Virus record (IMG/VR): IMGVR_UViG_3300046534_000098
Location: 1 to 34,852 of that record
DNA from: a virus
DNA length: 34,852 nucleotides
Direction: 5' to 3' (one strand)
Numbering within the stretch: the stretch's first letter is position 1; each line of letters begins with the position of its first letter. Of the stretch, positions 20,563 through 28,860 are shown one piece after another. The position numbers were made by a program, and so were the translations under genes. A model generated the notes under the pieces. The model was not told the DNA's origin and did not search any database. It saw only the letters and a list, made by a program, of their open reading frames with translations.

Positions 20563-20952
20563 TTAACGGAAAACAGAAACGTTGACATATTTAGGATCAA
20601 ATGCTACGCTGGTTGAAATTGCTATATACATACTACAAGAAGAAGTAGTGGGAGCTACCTCCGCACCACCAATACCAGTGTTTATACCCGGAGAAAATAT
20701 ATTATGTTGGGTAAAAGATAAAGAAGCATTAGACAGTAATACATAGTCCGCATCCACCATAGCCGTAGTAAAATTAACTGCAAAAACTCCAGCCCCGCTG
20801 TCTGTAATTGAACTTACGTTATATCCAGCCCTAATAGCCACCACCCCAGTCCCATTAAAGTTCACCCAAGCCTTTACCGCCTGTTGACCCGTCTGCATTG
20901 ATGTGGCATCTGGGAAGACAATGCCATTACTTCCACTTATTGTTGTTGTCAT
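20563..20952 (-). CDS. Tail-fibre tip paralogue A (129 aa)
   Basis: N-terminal cap MTTTISGSNGIVFPDATSMQ, then the module KAWVNFNGTGVVAIRAGYNV, SSITDSGAGVFAVNFTTAMV (about residues 26-67), and a variable C-terminal half ending VNVSVFR. The same module occurs in the two genes at 20961 and 21345. Single-domain fibre-tip proteins of this type are likely alternative or stacked receptor-binding parts. Confidence 0.75.
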   Translation of the reverse strand: MTTTISGSNGIVFPDATSMQTGQQAVKAWVNFNGTGVVAIRAGYNVSSITDSGAGVFAVNFTTAMVDADYVLLSNASLSFTQHNIFSPGINTGIGGAEVAPTTSSCSMYIAISTSVAFDPKYVNVSVFR

Positions 20953-20960
20953 ATGAATCC

Positions 20961-21335
20961 TTATGAGAAGATGGTGACAGAAGTAGACGGGGCGTCTACT
21001 AAAGACCCATTAGCGTATGTCGTTTGTACCCTAACCGCCACTGTAGTGGGCGCTGTTAGTGCTTGTGGTTGAGCAACAGAGACAAGGGAGGTAGTGGAAC
21101 TGCCGCTAGTTCCGATGGTGGCATAATAACCATCAGTCATTGCTGTAGTGAAATTAATTGTATAGTCACCAGCCCCGTTATCAGTAATACTGCTTACGCC
21201 AAAAGCTCTACGGATAGCCACAACCCCAGCGCCGTTGAAGTTAACCCACGCCTTTGCAGTGCCATTAACCACGGTGTCCACTGGGACTGTTGAGCCACCT
21301 TGGGTGCTTAGTGTTGTTGTTTTAATTGTTGACAT
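20961..21335 (-). CDS. Tail-fibre tip paralogue B (124 aa)
   Basis: A different N-terminal cap (MSTIKTTTLSTQGGSTVPVD) leads into the same core KAWVNFNGAGVVAIRRAFGV then SSITDNGAGDYTINFTTAMT. The C-terminal half is unrelated in detail to paralogues A and C but ends in a similar strand (TSVTIFS). The gene is nine bases from its neighbour at 20952. Tandem duplication with tip divergence is the simplest reading. Confidence 0.75.
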   Translation of the reverse strand: MSTIKTTTLSTQGGSTVPVDTVVNGTAKAWVNFNGAGVVAIRRAFGVSSITDNGAGDYTINFTTAMTDGYYATIGTSGSSTTSLVSVAQPQALTAPTTVAVRVQTTYANGSLVDAPSTSVTIFS

Positions 21336-21344
21336 ATATACCCT

Positions 21345-21701
21345 TTAGCGGAAGATTGCTACGTTAATAATTGAACAGTCCTGTGGAGTTATATTACTAG
21401 CAATGTCATTTATTACTCTAACTAATGATGCAGTTTGGGCTGTAGCAGTTTGGTATAGGACAATCTTTCCTGTATTTGCAGCAACTGAACCCATTCCTAA
21501 AGTAGAATAATTTGAATCCACCATGGCTGTCGTAAAGTTAACCGTGTAGTCTCCAGTTCCATTATCCGTAATACTGCTTACATTCCCACTTGCTCTTATA
21601 GCAACAGTGCCTGTGCCATTAAAGTTAACCCAAGCCCTACACTTGTAGTTCTCAGAGTTGTCGTCATTGATCCATTTGTCAAACTTAACATTGCCGCTCA
21701 T
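21345..21701 (-). CDS. Tail-fibre tip paralogue C (118 aa)
   Basis: Start chosen at 21701 because ATG overlaps the upstream stop (ATGA); an ATG at 21713 also exists. The cap is MSGNVKFDKWINDDNSENYK, followed by RAWVNFNGTGTVAIRASGNV and SSITDNGTGDYTVNFTTAMV, the shared core. The C-terminus ends CSIINVAIFR. It is the upstream-most of the three tandem paralogues. Confidence 0.75.
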   Translation of the reverse strand: MSGNVKFDKWINDDNSENYKCRAWVNFNGTGTVAIRASGNVSSITDNGTGDYTVNFTTAMVDSNYSTLGMGSVAANTGKIVLYQTATAQTASLVRVINDIASNITPQDCSIINVAIFR

Positions 21702-21916
21702 ACAACCGTCCAATACGCACCCGTAGGCACAGTTACAGTGACACCTGTATTAACAGTTATGTCACCAACGCTCATAGCGTTCTTGTTAGTTCCAATTGTG
21801 TAGTCAGCAGATATAACATTGTCAGTTTCGTAGAAGGCAACGTTAGTACCGCTGCCACCTTTACCAACCCCTGCCGCCCCTGTAATGAAGCCATCCCCAT
21901 TTAATGTGATTGCCAT
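21698..21916 (-). CDS. Stand-alone copy of a fibre C-terminal domain (72 aa)
   Basis: MAITLNGDGFITGAAGVGKG is a fibre-like start; residues about 30-72 (NVISADYTIGTNKNAMSVGD, ITVNTGVTVTVPTGAYWTVV) closely resemble the last 45 residues of the 551-aa fibre encoded just upstream ([39 protein letters not shown]). It reads as a duplicated end domain with its own gene, coupled to paralogue C. Confidence 0.75.
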   Translation of the reverse strand: MAITLNGDGFITGAAGVGKGGSGTNVAFYETDNVISADYTIGTNKNAMSVGDITVNTGVTVTVPTGAYWTVV

Positions 21917-21924
21917 ATAAACCC

Positions 21925-23580
21925 TTAAACTATTGTCCAGCGAGAGCCGCTTGGAATTGTTACTGACACACCGCTGTTAACTACAATTGGGCCAGCACTC
22001 ATCGCATTGTTGCCAGATGTAATTGCGTAGTTGGCGCTAATTGTGTTAGCCATCTCGTACAGCCCTTTGGTCGTGCTATTTGCATCTGTGTCTAAAACGC
22101 CCCACGTAGCGGCAGAGCCATCAGTAGTTAAATACTTCCCGCTGTTACCTGTTTGACTTGGCAAGGCATCCACTGCCGCCCAAGCCGTAGAAGAGCCGTT
22201 AGTGGTTAAAAACTCACCACTGTTACCTGACTGGGCAGGTACAGCCAAAAGGACAGCAGCCGCTGTTGTGGCTGGCGTAGAGTAGTCTGTGGCCGCTGTG
22301 GTAGCAGCCGTACCCAATCCCAAGTTAGTACGCGCAGCAGAGGCATCAAGCAAGTCAGAAAGGTTGTTACCTTTAAGCAAACACCCGGCCAAGCTGCCGG
22401 AACTACCGCCTTGGATACCAATTGTGTACTCACTGAAGCTGGTCAATGAACCGTTTGTGGTAGTTGCGGTGCTCTCAATAAACCACCAACCAAAAAAGGT
22501 TGCGTTTTCTAATTGCGGGTTTAGTACATAATTTTCTAACACCGCACCAGATTTTGCAAGGGTGAGGTTGGCATAATTGCCTTGTCCGTATTGCAATACA
22601 AAGTTGCCGTTACTAAAACGATACAGTCTATGCCCAACAACAGTAGTAGACCCCAAAGCAGTAAGAGTCCCAGCGTTGTCCCAAACCTTGGGAAGGTCTG
22701 TATTCCCACCCGCGTCAAATCCTGTTCGCGTTGATAAGAAAAACTCAGCATTCGATACCGCATCGAAAGAAAGAATGTTTGCATTGTTGATGTCGCCTGT
22801 ACCGCCAAACTCCATTAGCGTTCCAGCGCCAACGTTAAAGCCTAAGTCGCCCCTACCAGTAACTGTTTGGTTTTGCTTAAACGGTACGCCGTTGGCCAGA
22901 AGAAACGTGTACAAATCCCGTATTGAATTTGCATAGCGCCCAATCGGGTTGTTCAAATACTCAAACCCTAAAATTAAATTAGTCGAAACGTCTACGGCAA
23001 TGCGCATCGTAAAGATTTTTCTCGACCAGTCGTCTCTAGTAGGCTCAGTAACTTGCTGCTGTAAAGCGCCTGTGTTGTCTATGTAAACATAAGTAGACGG
23101 TGAAGTTAGCGTGGCAACGGTAATCCCAGTTGCGCCTGCGTAGTTGATTGAAAAGTAACCTTGGTCGGATTGTATTTCACCGTCTACTGCTGGTTGCGCA
23201 AAGGTTGTACCCCCAACCGCAACAGTGGATACATAAGTAGAAGTTACGCCAGTGCCTCTGTCTGACAATGTGGACAGTGCAGCAACAGCTGGGTATGTAA
23301 CAAATACGTCTTTTGGGCCAATGCCAAAGTTGATTGCCGCGCCGCCACTGGATGAAGAAAGAACCGTAGTCCTAGCCAAGGTTGTGCCAGATGCTGTGTA
23401 AGTACCCAGCCCGACTTCCCAGTCATCAGTAGTTGCCGCCGTTATTGCGTAATATGTCGTGTTGCCATCGCCAATAACCGAAAACGACTGGAAACCCGGA
23501 GACGCACCACTAAGGGTGACCGTACCAGTACCAGTCGTTGTCGTGGTTTCTTTGACGCGGTCTTTTACTACCAATGTCAT
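21925..23580 (-). CDS. Main tail-fibre protein (551 aa)
   Basis: N-terminal module (1-95): [40 protein letters not shown], and [13 protein letters not shown], the attachment domain shared by many phage fibres. Middle: [16 protein letters not shown] (about 138-153) and [20 protein letters not shown] (185-204), then shaft-like Ala/Thr repeats ([20 protein letters not shown]). The end (505-551) is the domain repeated alone at 21698-21916. Likely trimeric, with the N-terminus bound to the tail and the C-terminus to accessory tips. Confidence 0.85.
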   Translation of the reverse strand: MTLVVKDRVKETTTTTGTGTVTLSGASPGFQSFSVIGDGNTTYYAITAATTDDWEVGLGTYTASGTTLARTTVLSSSSGGAAINFGIGPKDVFVTYPAVAALSTLSDRGTGVTSTYVSTVAVGGTTFAQPAVDGEIQSDQGYFSINYAGATGITVATLTSPSTYVYIDNTGALQQQVTEPTRDDWSRKIFTMRIAVDVSTNLILGFEYLNNPIGRYANSIRDLYTFLLANGVPFKQNQTVTGRGDLGFNVGAGTLMEFGGTGDINNANILSFDAVSNAEFFLSTRTGFDAGGNTDLPKVWDNAGTLTALGSTTVVGHRLYRFSNGNFVLQYGQGNYANLTLAKSGAVLENYVLNPQLENATFFGWWFIESTATTTNGSLTSFSEYTIGIQGGSSGSLAGCLLKGNNLSDLLDASAARTNLGLGTAATTAATDYSTPATTAAAVLLAVPAQSGNSGEFLTTNGSSTAWAAVDALPSQTGNSGKYLTTDGSAATWGVLDTDANSTTKGLYEMANTISANYAITSGNNAMSAGPIVVNSGVSVTIPSGSRWTIV

Positions 23581-23589
23581 AAGAATCCT

Positions 23590-23988
23590 TTAGGTTAATG
23601 TAATGTCGAGGTCGCCAACAGGTACACGTAAGATGTCGCCGTCATTGATTGTTCTGCCAGTCGTCAAGGTGGCATGGCCAAGCATATTGCCACTTGTAGC
23701 TGCGTCAAAGATGGCCACGTGGGTGATAGTACCCCAGTTGCCACCTGATGCAGCAACAAACTCAATGGCCGCGCTGTTGGTGCAATTGGTTGGACTTGTG
23801 CCAGACACCGCCATAGTTCCTGTGGCCTTGCGCACATACGCGCTACCAGTTACCTCAGTGCCGCCGCCTGCATCGTTTGGAGCGGCTGTAAACAGTCCTA
23901 CGTACCAAGCTGTTGGTCGCGTGACCGAATCTGTTGTGAATAGGTACTTGAGCGTCAAGTTTTCTGCGTAGTCGCTAAATGATGACAT
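23590..23988 (-). CDS. Gp80-like phage tail-fibre/tail protein (132 aa)
   Basis: Starts MSSFSDYAENLTLKYLFTTD and has TAWYVGLFTAAPNDAGGGTE, then AYVRKATGTMAVSGTSPTN and WGTITHVAIFDAATSGNMLG, the standard layout of a short tail-fibre family (phage_tail_fib-like Gp80). It ends in VPVGDLDITLT, a common beta-strand end. Placed upstream of the main fibre gene in the same transcript. Confidence 0.8.
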   Translation of the reverse strand: MSSFSDYAENLTLKYLFTTDSVTRPTAWYVGLFTAAPNDAGGGTEVTGSAYVRKATGTMAVSGTSPTNCTNSAAIEFVAASGGNWGTITHVAIFDAATSGNMLGHATLTTGRTINDGDILRVPVGDLDITLT

Positions 23989-24006
23989 AGGTCACTCCGT
24001 TTCTTA

Positions 24007-24198
24007 CTACCGCTCTGCGGCTAATGATCGTTCAAAAATCCGCAAGAAGGCATTACGGCCAACGTGCATCTGGTCTACGTTAAAACGTGCAGAACTTAGC
24101 TTGCGGTCGAGGTCTGCAATATGATTTGCCAAAACCTTTTGCTCCGGGCCAAGTTTGTCAAAGTCATAGTCAACACCGTCAATCGTAACGTTCTTCAT
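24007..24198 (-). CDS. Hypothetical protein, DUF6447-like (63 aa)
   Basis: Start at 24198 chosen as TGATG coupling to the upstream gene; an upstream ATG at 24216 is within that gene. The product begins MKNVTIDGVDYDFDKLGPEQ and continues into one long helix with ARFNVDQMHVGRNAFLRIFE. The short T-I-DG-x-Y-D-x-x-x-L start and a heptad-containing helix resemble DUF6447-like phage proteins. Function unknown. Confidence 0.65.
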   Translation of the reverse strand: MKNVTIDGVDYDFDKLGPEQKVLANHIADLDRKLSSARFNVDQMHVGRNAFLRIFERSLAAER

Positions 24199-24482
24199 CA
24201 AAAAGTGCCTTTCCAAACTCTAAATTTGTCAAAGTCACCAGACAACAACTTACGCTTGATAACGTCCTTCATAGCTGGGTCGCCCCATTTGATTCCAGCT
24301 TCTTTAGCCCACATCTCAACAATGTGCAAAGGAATCTCGCCAGCCAGTCTGCTTTCACCAAGAATGCCGCCGTTCAACTCTTTGATTGCTTCGACTCGTT
24401 TTATGTACGAATCATTATCGAATTGACTTTGGACAACAAAAGTGCCGTCATGGTTGTCTATAAACTTTTCACCAGTTTTCAT
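24198..24482 (-). CDS. Conserved phage hypothetical (94 aa)
   Basis: Contains EIPLHIVEMWAKEAGIKWGD and KDVIKRKLLSGDFDKFRVWK, a recurring pattern in short proteins near podovirus capsid genes, of unknown function. The N-terminus is polar (MKTGEKFIDNHDGTFVVQSQ). It lies after the capsid terminator and before the fibre cassette. Confidence 0.7.
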   Translation of the reverse strand: MKTGEKFIDNHDGTFVVQSQFDNDSYIKRVEAIKELNGGILGESRLAGEIPLHIVEMWAKEAGIKWGDPAMKDVIKRKLLSGDFDKFRVWKGTF

Positions 24483-24511
24483 TGCGTCACCCGTTTTTGT
24501 TTTTAGTGATT

Positions 24512-24543
24512 CAATAAAAGGCAGAGAGCCGTAGCCCCCTGCC
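24512..24543 (-). terminator. Rho-independent terminator after the capsid gene
   Basis: On the minus strand a 9-base stem (24520-24543, G-rich left arm with two G-T pairs, 6-base loop) is followed by TTTTATT (24513-24519). It begins nine bases after the major capsid stop codon. This is the expected place for a strong 3' end on an abundant capsid mRNA, while fibre genes downstream are read at a lower level or by read-through. Confidence 0.85.
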
Positions 24544-24552
24544 GTTTAACAA

Positions 24553-25512
24553 TTAGCCTGTAATTGTGTTGTCAAAGATACCACCGTTGGCAGCTTCGTT
24601 CTTACAAACCAAGGTCAACTCGGTTGTAACTTGACGCTTGCTTGAGTCACCAGTCTTGGCCAACTCAATGTTCTTTGTTGGGCGCAGAACACCAACACAC
24701 CACATATCTTTTTGCATGATGAAGACATCACGTGAACGGTTTTCACGTGTAGGAACAAACTCAACTGTGCCCCAAGGTGTCACATATACTGCTAAAGACT
24801 TAATTACCTTCTCGTCACCAGCTTGAACACTAGAACGTTGGTTGTTGTTACCAGTGAAGCCAAGGGCTTTATTCATCTGGTAAGCAGACAAGTACACGGT
24901 GTCAGGACGGCCACCGCTTTCCCAGATTGACTGCATCACTGAGTCAAACTTGGTTTGCGTAAAGGCGGTCAGAGCGGTCGTCTCATCAGTACGTGCGTCA
25001 GTGCCGTCACCAGTTGGGTCAGCGCCTTCGTTAGCACCAAATGAGGTGTTGGAAATCAACCATGAAGAAGCGCCAGCCAACTCGCGTGCGGTAGTGCTGT
25101 TGCCAGCGACACGTGCGTTGTTGTCAAACAGTGCTTTCTCGATGTCCAATTTCTGCTCTTTTGCAACTTTCAAAACAGCGTAAGCCATCTCAGCAGCGCG
25201 TCCGGCTTTCTTCAGGCCAGAGTCTGTGTCGGCTACGGTCACAGCATTCTTGAAAATCTGTGTGTAGTTACCCAAACGGCTAGTGGCAGTACGGGCTTCA
25301 GCAACAGTGTCATCGCCTTCAATATGGGCGTTTGTTGCGCTTGCGCGTAACGTGCTGGTCTGCCATTCGTGCAGTGTGTTCGTGGCCTTTACTTTAGCAA
25401 CGCTAGAGTAAAAAGGAGTTTCTGTGGGACTCACGTCATAAATGATGTCTTCCAAATCCTCGCGAATGCCGACTGCGTCATATGAGTCAAAAGTATTAGT
25501 AGGTTGTGCCAT
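24553..25512 (-). CDS. Major capsid protein (SU10 family)
   Basis: A 319-residue protein with the SU10-type capsid start: MAQPTNTFDSYDAVGIREDL and IIYDVSPTETPFYSSVAK. Central segments include VADTDSGLKKAGRAAEMAYA, and the end MQKDMWCVGVLRPTKN then QVTTELTLVCKNEAANGGIF matches the family C-terminal half. The HK97 fold is expected from the family. The length is normal for SU10-type MCPs. It is preceded by the scaffold gene (13-base gap) and followed by a terminator. Confidence 0.92.
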   Translation of the reverse strand: MAQPTNTFDSYDAVGIREDLEDIIYDVSPTETPFYSSVAKVKATNTLHEWQTSTLRASATNAHIEGDDTVAEARTATSRLGNYTQIFKNAVTVADTDSGLKKAGRAAEMAYAVLKVAKEQKLDIEKALFDNNARVAGNSTTARELAGASSWLISNTSFGANEGADPTGDGTDARTDETTALTAFTQTKFDSVMQSIWESGGRPDTVYLSAYQMNKALGFTGNNNQRSSVQAGDEKVIKSLAVYVTPWGTVEFVPTRENRSRDVFIMQKDMWCVGVLRPTKNIELAKTGDSSKRQVTTELTLVCKNEAANGGIFDNTITG

Positions 25513-25525
25513 GATAAGTATCTTT

Positions 25526-26521
25526 CTAAGATTTAAGCATTAAACTGAGCGCGTCTTCGATGCGTCCAGAATTCTTTAGGTTGGTCTTCTTTTGCAAAAC
25601 TTCTTTGTTGCTTTTCGTAAGATTCTTTGAGCCTGCTCGTATCGGTGCTGATTTAGGGCGTGCCGACTGTGCTTTCTCATCCGCTTTCTTCTTGCCACTC
25701 ATAATCTCGCGGTACTTCATCGCATCACGTAAAACGTGGAGTGCGCGACTTTCTACCACTTGACTAATCTCTTCTGCCGTGTAGCCGTATGCTTGGCCAG
25801 CAATCAGGATTTGCTCCTTAAACTTGCCAGCCCGCTCTGGGTTGCCAAGTTCAGGGATAACGGTCTTCAGGGTTTCTACCTCACGCATGAGATATGCCTG
25901 TCGAGCCGATTGCTCTGCCTGACTTTGCTGTGCCGACAACTGCTGAAATTTCTCATGCTGTTGCTGGTACTTAACTACATCTTCATCGTAGTTCATCTTT
26001 GCTTCCATGTACCCCAATGGGTCGGATTCAAACATTTCCCTAGATGGTGCTTTCGGAGAGGTAGCAATCTGTCCACCTTGAATCTGTTGATACAACTGTG
26101 CGATTTGCTGTCTTTCATTCAACAAGGCTGCGTAGACTTCTTCTGCCTGCTTTCGCTGGCCAGCCGCCTCTTGCATACCCTTTTGGACAAATTGTTGACC
26201 ACTATACCCACGCTTGAGTTCGCTCAGAGTAACCTGCTTATCTGTTCCGTCAATTTTGACGGTGAACACAGGGTCTTGCTTGCCAGCACTGTCAGTGTCT
26301 TCTTTTTCGTCCTCCTCTTCGTCATCAGATTCGTCTTCAGATTCTTCATCATCAGATTCGTCTTCAGCTTCAGAGCCTGACTCTTCGGTTTCTTCTTCTT
26401 CCGATTCGTCATCTTCGTTAGTGCTGTTGTCTTCGTTTTCAACACCTTCAGGTTCAATCATAGCACTTACTGCACTATTAAGCGAACCATAAATACCTAC
26501 ATCCTCAGTCGTTTGTTCCAC
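25526..26521 (-). CDS. Scaffold protein with long acidic N-terminus (331 aa)
   Basis: Residues about 25-82 are almost entirely Glu/Asp/Ser (DDESEEEETEESGSEAEDES and similar), followed by a typical scaffold-like helical, Gln-rich region (EVYAALLNERQQIAQLYQQI, about 125-145) and a basic end (KKADEKAQSARPKSAPIRAG). This composition fits a phage scaffold that is expelled on maturation. It sits directly upstream of the MCP, as usual. The unusually long acidic stretch may interact with basic capsid or portal surfaces. Confidence 0.8.
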   Translation of the reverse strand: MEQTTEDVGIYGSLNSAVSAMIEPEGVENEDNSTNEDDESEEEETEESGSEAEDESDDEESEDESDDEEEDEKEDTDSAGKQDPVFTVKIDGTDKQVTLSELKRGYSGQQFVQKGMQEAAGQRKQAEEVYAALLNERQQIAQLYQQIQGGQIATSPKAPSREMFESDPLGYMEAKMNYDEDVVKYQQQHEKFQQLSAQQSQAEQSARQAYLMREVETLKTVIPELGNPERAGKFKEQILIAGQAYGYTAEEISQVVESRALHVLRDAMKYREIMSGKKKADEKAQSARPKSAPIRAGSKNLTKSNKEVLQKKTNLKNSGRIEDALSLMLKS

Positions 26522-26760
26522 GGTACTGATTCCTTCTGTTGTTTATCAAAAAATGCCTCGTCTGTAAGTACAGAGTTGAAGTAAGTTTCAATGTTGCCCA
26601 GCGCACGAATAATGTCGTGCGCATCGACCAAAGCGTCTTGAGACGACTCTGGATTCAAAAACAAGCCCACTTGCTTGTCCCGAATTGCTTGCATCACTTC
26701 TTGAAATACGCTGTCGTTTTGTAGCTGGCGTATTTTTGATGCTTGATCTTTGATATTCAA
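26497..26760 (-). CDS. Conserved small protein beside the portal (87 aa)
   Basis: Contains FQEVMQAIRDKQVGLFLNPE and HDIIRALGNIETYFNSVLTD, with EAFFDKQQKE near the end: a helical protein often found between portal and scaffold genes of podoviruses, function unknown. Starts immediately after the portal stop (zero gap) and overlaps the scaffold start by 25 bases. Confidence 0.7.
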   Translation of the reverse strand: MNIKDQASKIRQLQNDSVFQEVMQAIRDKQVGLFLNPESSQDALVDAHDIIRALGNIETYFNSVLTDEAFFDKQQKESVPWNKRLRM

Positions 26761-28860
26761 TTAAAACCTTCCACCGATTACTGCTTGTGCAGGTGCTTCT
26801 TGCGGATACCTTGGCTGTGCTTGTGCAGCCTTTACACCAGCCACATCAACCGTGGTCTGGTACTGGCCATAAATCTTAGCTGCGTCAGTGAGTAGTTCCT
26901 GATCCATTTTATCGCGTGCGCGGTCATCTTCAGCAATAGCCTTCTGAGCCTCAATTTGCAACTTAAGCGTCTGCACTTTTTCGTTTGCAGCAGCCTTGAT
27001 TTTCTCTGCCTCAATAATTGCTTGCGCCTGCTGGTCAACTGGCGGTTGCTTTTGTTGCTGTGCTGCCATCTGTTGCAGTTGCTGTTCGCGCTCCATGTCC
27101 ATTGGTGAGAAGTAGCGGTCGGCGTTGCGTACACCCTGCACTGCCAGCATATCTGCGACCGTGTTGCGGATGTTTGTCATGGTCACTACGCCGTTGTTTG
27201 GGCCATAGTTCTGGTAAACCTGCATTTGTAGCTGTAGAGCCTGTGCAAGCGCAGCAGAGCGCTGGTCTTCACGACCAGTACCCAAGCCAACGTTTGCGGC
27301 TACATCCATCTTGGCGTTCCAATGGCGTGGGTCAACAGGCTGGTAGTCACCGCCTGCCATGCGCATCATTACAGCCTCGTCAACGTTTTCGACCATTAGC
27401 TTCAGCATCAACTTAAACAGTCGGCGCATACCGCCCTCTGCCAAGTTCCTAGCCATGACCTCGACCTGACCCGCTGCCGCCTGTATGGTGGCGTTTACAG
27501 CCGCCGCAGTAGTAGACTGCATGGCATCAGGATTTAAGCCGCTAGAGGCCCGTGTAACGCCTGTCTTGGACTCAATCTCAGCATCCATGTACTGGATTGC
27601 CACCAAGGTCTGGCCAGCCACAAATGGCACAGCCAAGTCGCGAACCATGCCGGGTGCTTTAACCCGGACGATTCCACCAATCTCGTTGTTCAGCAAGTCG
27701 TCAATGTTTACCTGCCCGTCAACAATTTCTCGCTGTGGGCTATTGGTCAATGCAACGTTGTCCAAGACACCGCGCAGCATCATTGTGCTGGCATCTTGCT
27801 CATTCATCAGCAAGTCAGCAACTGAGCGGCCAAAGAAGGTGTGCGGCTCTGGGTCAATCTCGAACACGGCAAATGGTATATCGCTGCAAGGCTCAATGCT
27901 CAACAGGTCGTAGTCATCGCCACCCAACAGGCAGCGCTGCATCTGGGCTACACCAGTGCCGTCAACGTCAATACGCATATAGGCTTCAGTGATGGCCACC
28001 AAACGCATAGATGGGTCTTGGACGTTTTCCTGAGCGTATGCTGTGTCGTAGCCACGGCGCTCAAACTCTTCTTCGTTGGCGGTTGTGTTGTAGTTGCTAA
28101 AGCCTGACAGCTTTGACACCTCTTCAAACTCAAAGCCCATTGCCACGACATCACTGACACGCATCTGTGTACGGTGAGCCACCACGTAAGCGTCTTCAAG
28201 ACGTTTAGCGCCACGGTCAACAAAGAACTCTTCAGGCGGCACTGACTCAATACACATATCGCCACGCTCAGTCTGGCGTGAGATTTTCAGGTAATGACGC
28301 GGCATCTCGACTTCCATGCCCATCTCATCGATGTCAATTTCCATCGTGACAGAATGCTCAATAACGTCCACGTTGTCATCATTCACAATGACTGAGTATT
28401 CTTGGTCGTTGATGTCGTTGTACTCGTAGATTTCCTGATCTACAACAGTGTCCCAAAAGACTTTGACAATACCGACCTTTTTGACCAGTGCGTCATGGAA
28501 TGCGTCATTGATTATGCGGTAGCCACCAAGTTCACTGAACTTGTATTGCATATACCGTGTGGCCAACTCAGCAAACTTTACGTCTCTTGGCCCAGTAGGA
28601 ACGTACTCGACAGCGCGGTCTGTAGACAAGAACACACGCATCAGGCTGGGCTTGATGGCCCGTACTGTGTCGCGCACCTTAGTAGCTACAACTTTGCTGC
28701 GGCCCTCTTCCTCGCCAATGTCCACCTCGCCGTCAAAGTAACGCTGTGAGCGGATGCGGTCTGGCGCAATCTCGCTCTCAACAAAGTCAACAGCGTCTGT
28801 CAGCGCATCGCGGACAATCCCATTGATTTCTGTTTCGGTCATTGGGGTTGGCTTAATCAT
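26761..28860 (-). CDS. Portal protein (P22-type)
   Basis: A 699-residue protein with the P22-portal type layout. Segments: FDGEVDIGEEEGRSKVVATK, ATRYMQYKFSELGGYRIIND, AFHDALVKKVGIVKVFWDTV (about 118-137), EEFFVDRGAKRLEDAYVV, and a C-terminal Gln-rich coiled region (QQLQQMAAQQQKQPPVDQQA, about 595-614) like the barrel helices. It forms the dodecameric ring at one vertex through which DNA is packaged and released. The gene follows a long ejection gene with no spacer. Confidence 0.93.
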   Translation of the reverse strand: MIKPTPMTETEINGIVRDALTDAVDFVESEIAPDRIRSQRYFDGEVDIGEEEGRSKVVATKVRDTVRAIKPSLMRVFLSTDRAVEYVPTGPRDVKFAELATRYMQYKFSELGGYRIINDAFHDALVKKVGIVKVFWDTVVDQEIYEYNDINDQEYSVIVNDDNVDVIEHSVTMEIDIDEMGMEVEMPRHYLKISRQTERGDMCIESVPPEEFFVDRGAKRLEDAYVVAHRTQMRVSDVVAMGFEFEEVSKLSGFSNYNTTANEEEFERRGYDTAYAQENVQDPSMRLVAITEAYMRIDVDGTGVAQMQRCLLGGDDYDLLSIEPCSDIPFAVFEIDPEPHTFFGRSVADLLMNEQDASTMMLRGVLDNVALTNSPQREIVDGQVNIDDLLNNEIGGIVRVKAPGMVRDLAVPFVAGQTLVAIQYMDAEIESKTGVTRASSGLNPDAMQSTTAAAVNATIQAAAGQVEVMARNLAEGGMRRLFKLMLKLMVENVDEAVMMRMAGGDYQPVDPRHWNAKMDVAANVGLGTGREDQRSAALAQALQLQMQVYQNYGPNNGVVTMTNIRNTVADMLAVQGVRNADRYFSPMDMEREQQLQQMAAQQQKQPPVDQQAQAIIEAEKIKAAANEKVQTLKLQIEAQKAIAEDDRARDKMDQELLTDAAKIYGQYQTTVDVAGVKAAQAQPRYPQEAPAQAVIGGRF

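Noticed and set aside
25736-26380. Long plus-strand open frame of about 214 residues, rich in Leu, Phe and Cys.
   Set aside because: It is antisense to the scaffold gene; its composition mirrors the acidic GAN/GAR codons of that gene read in reverse, and there is no ribosome site or neighbouring plus-strand gene.
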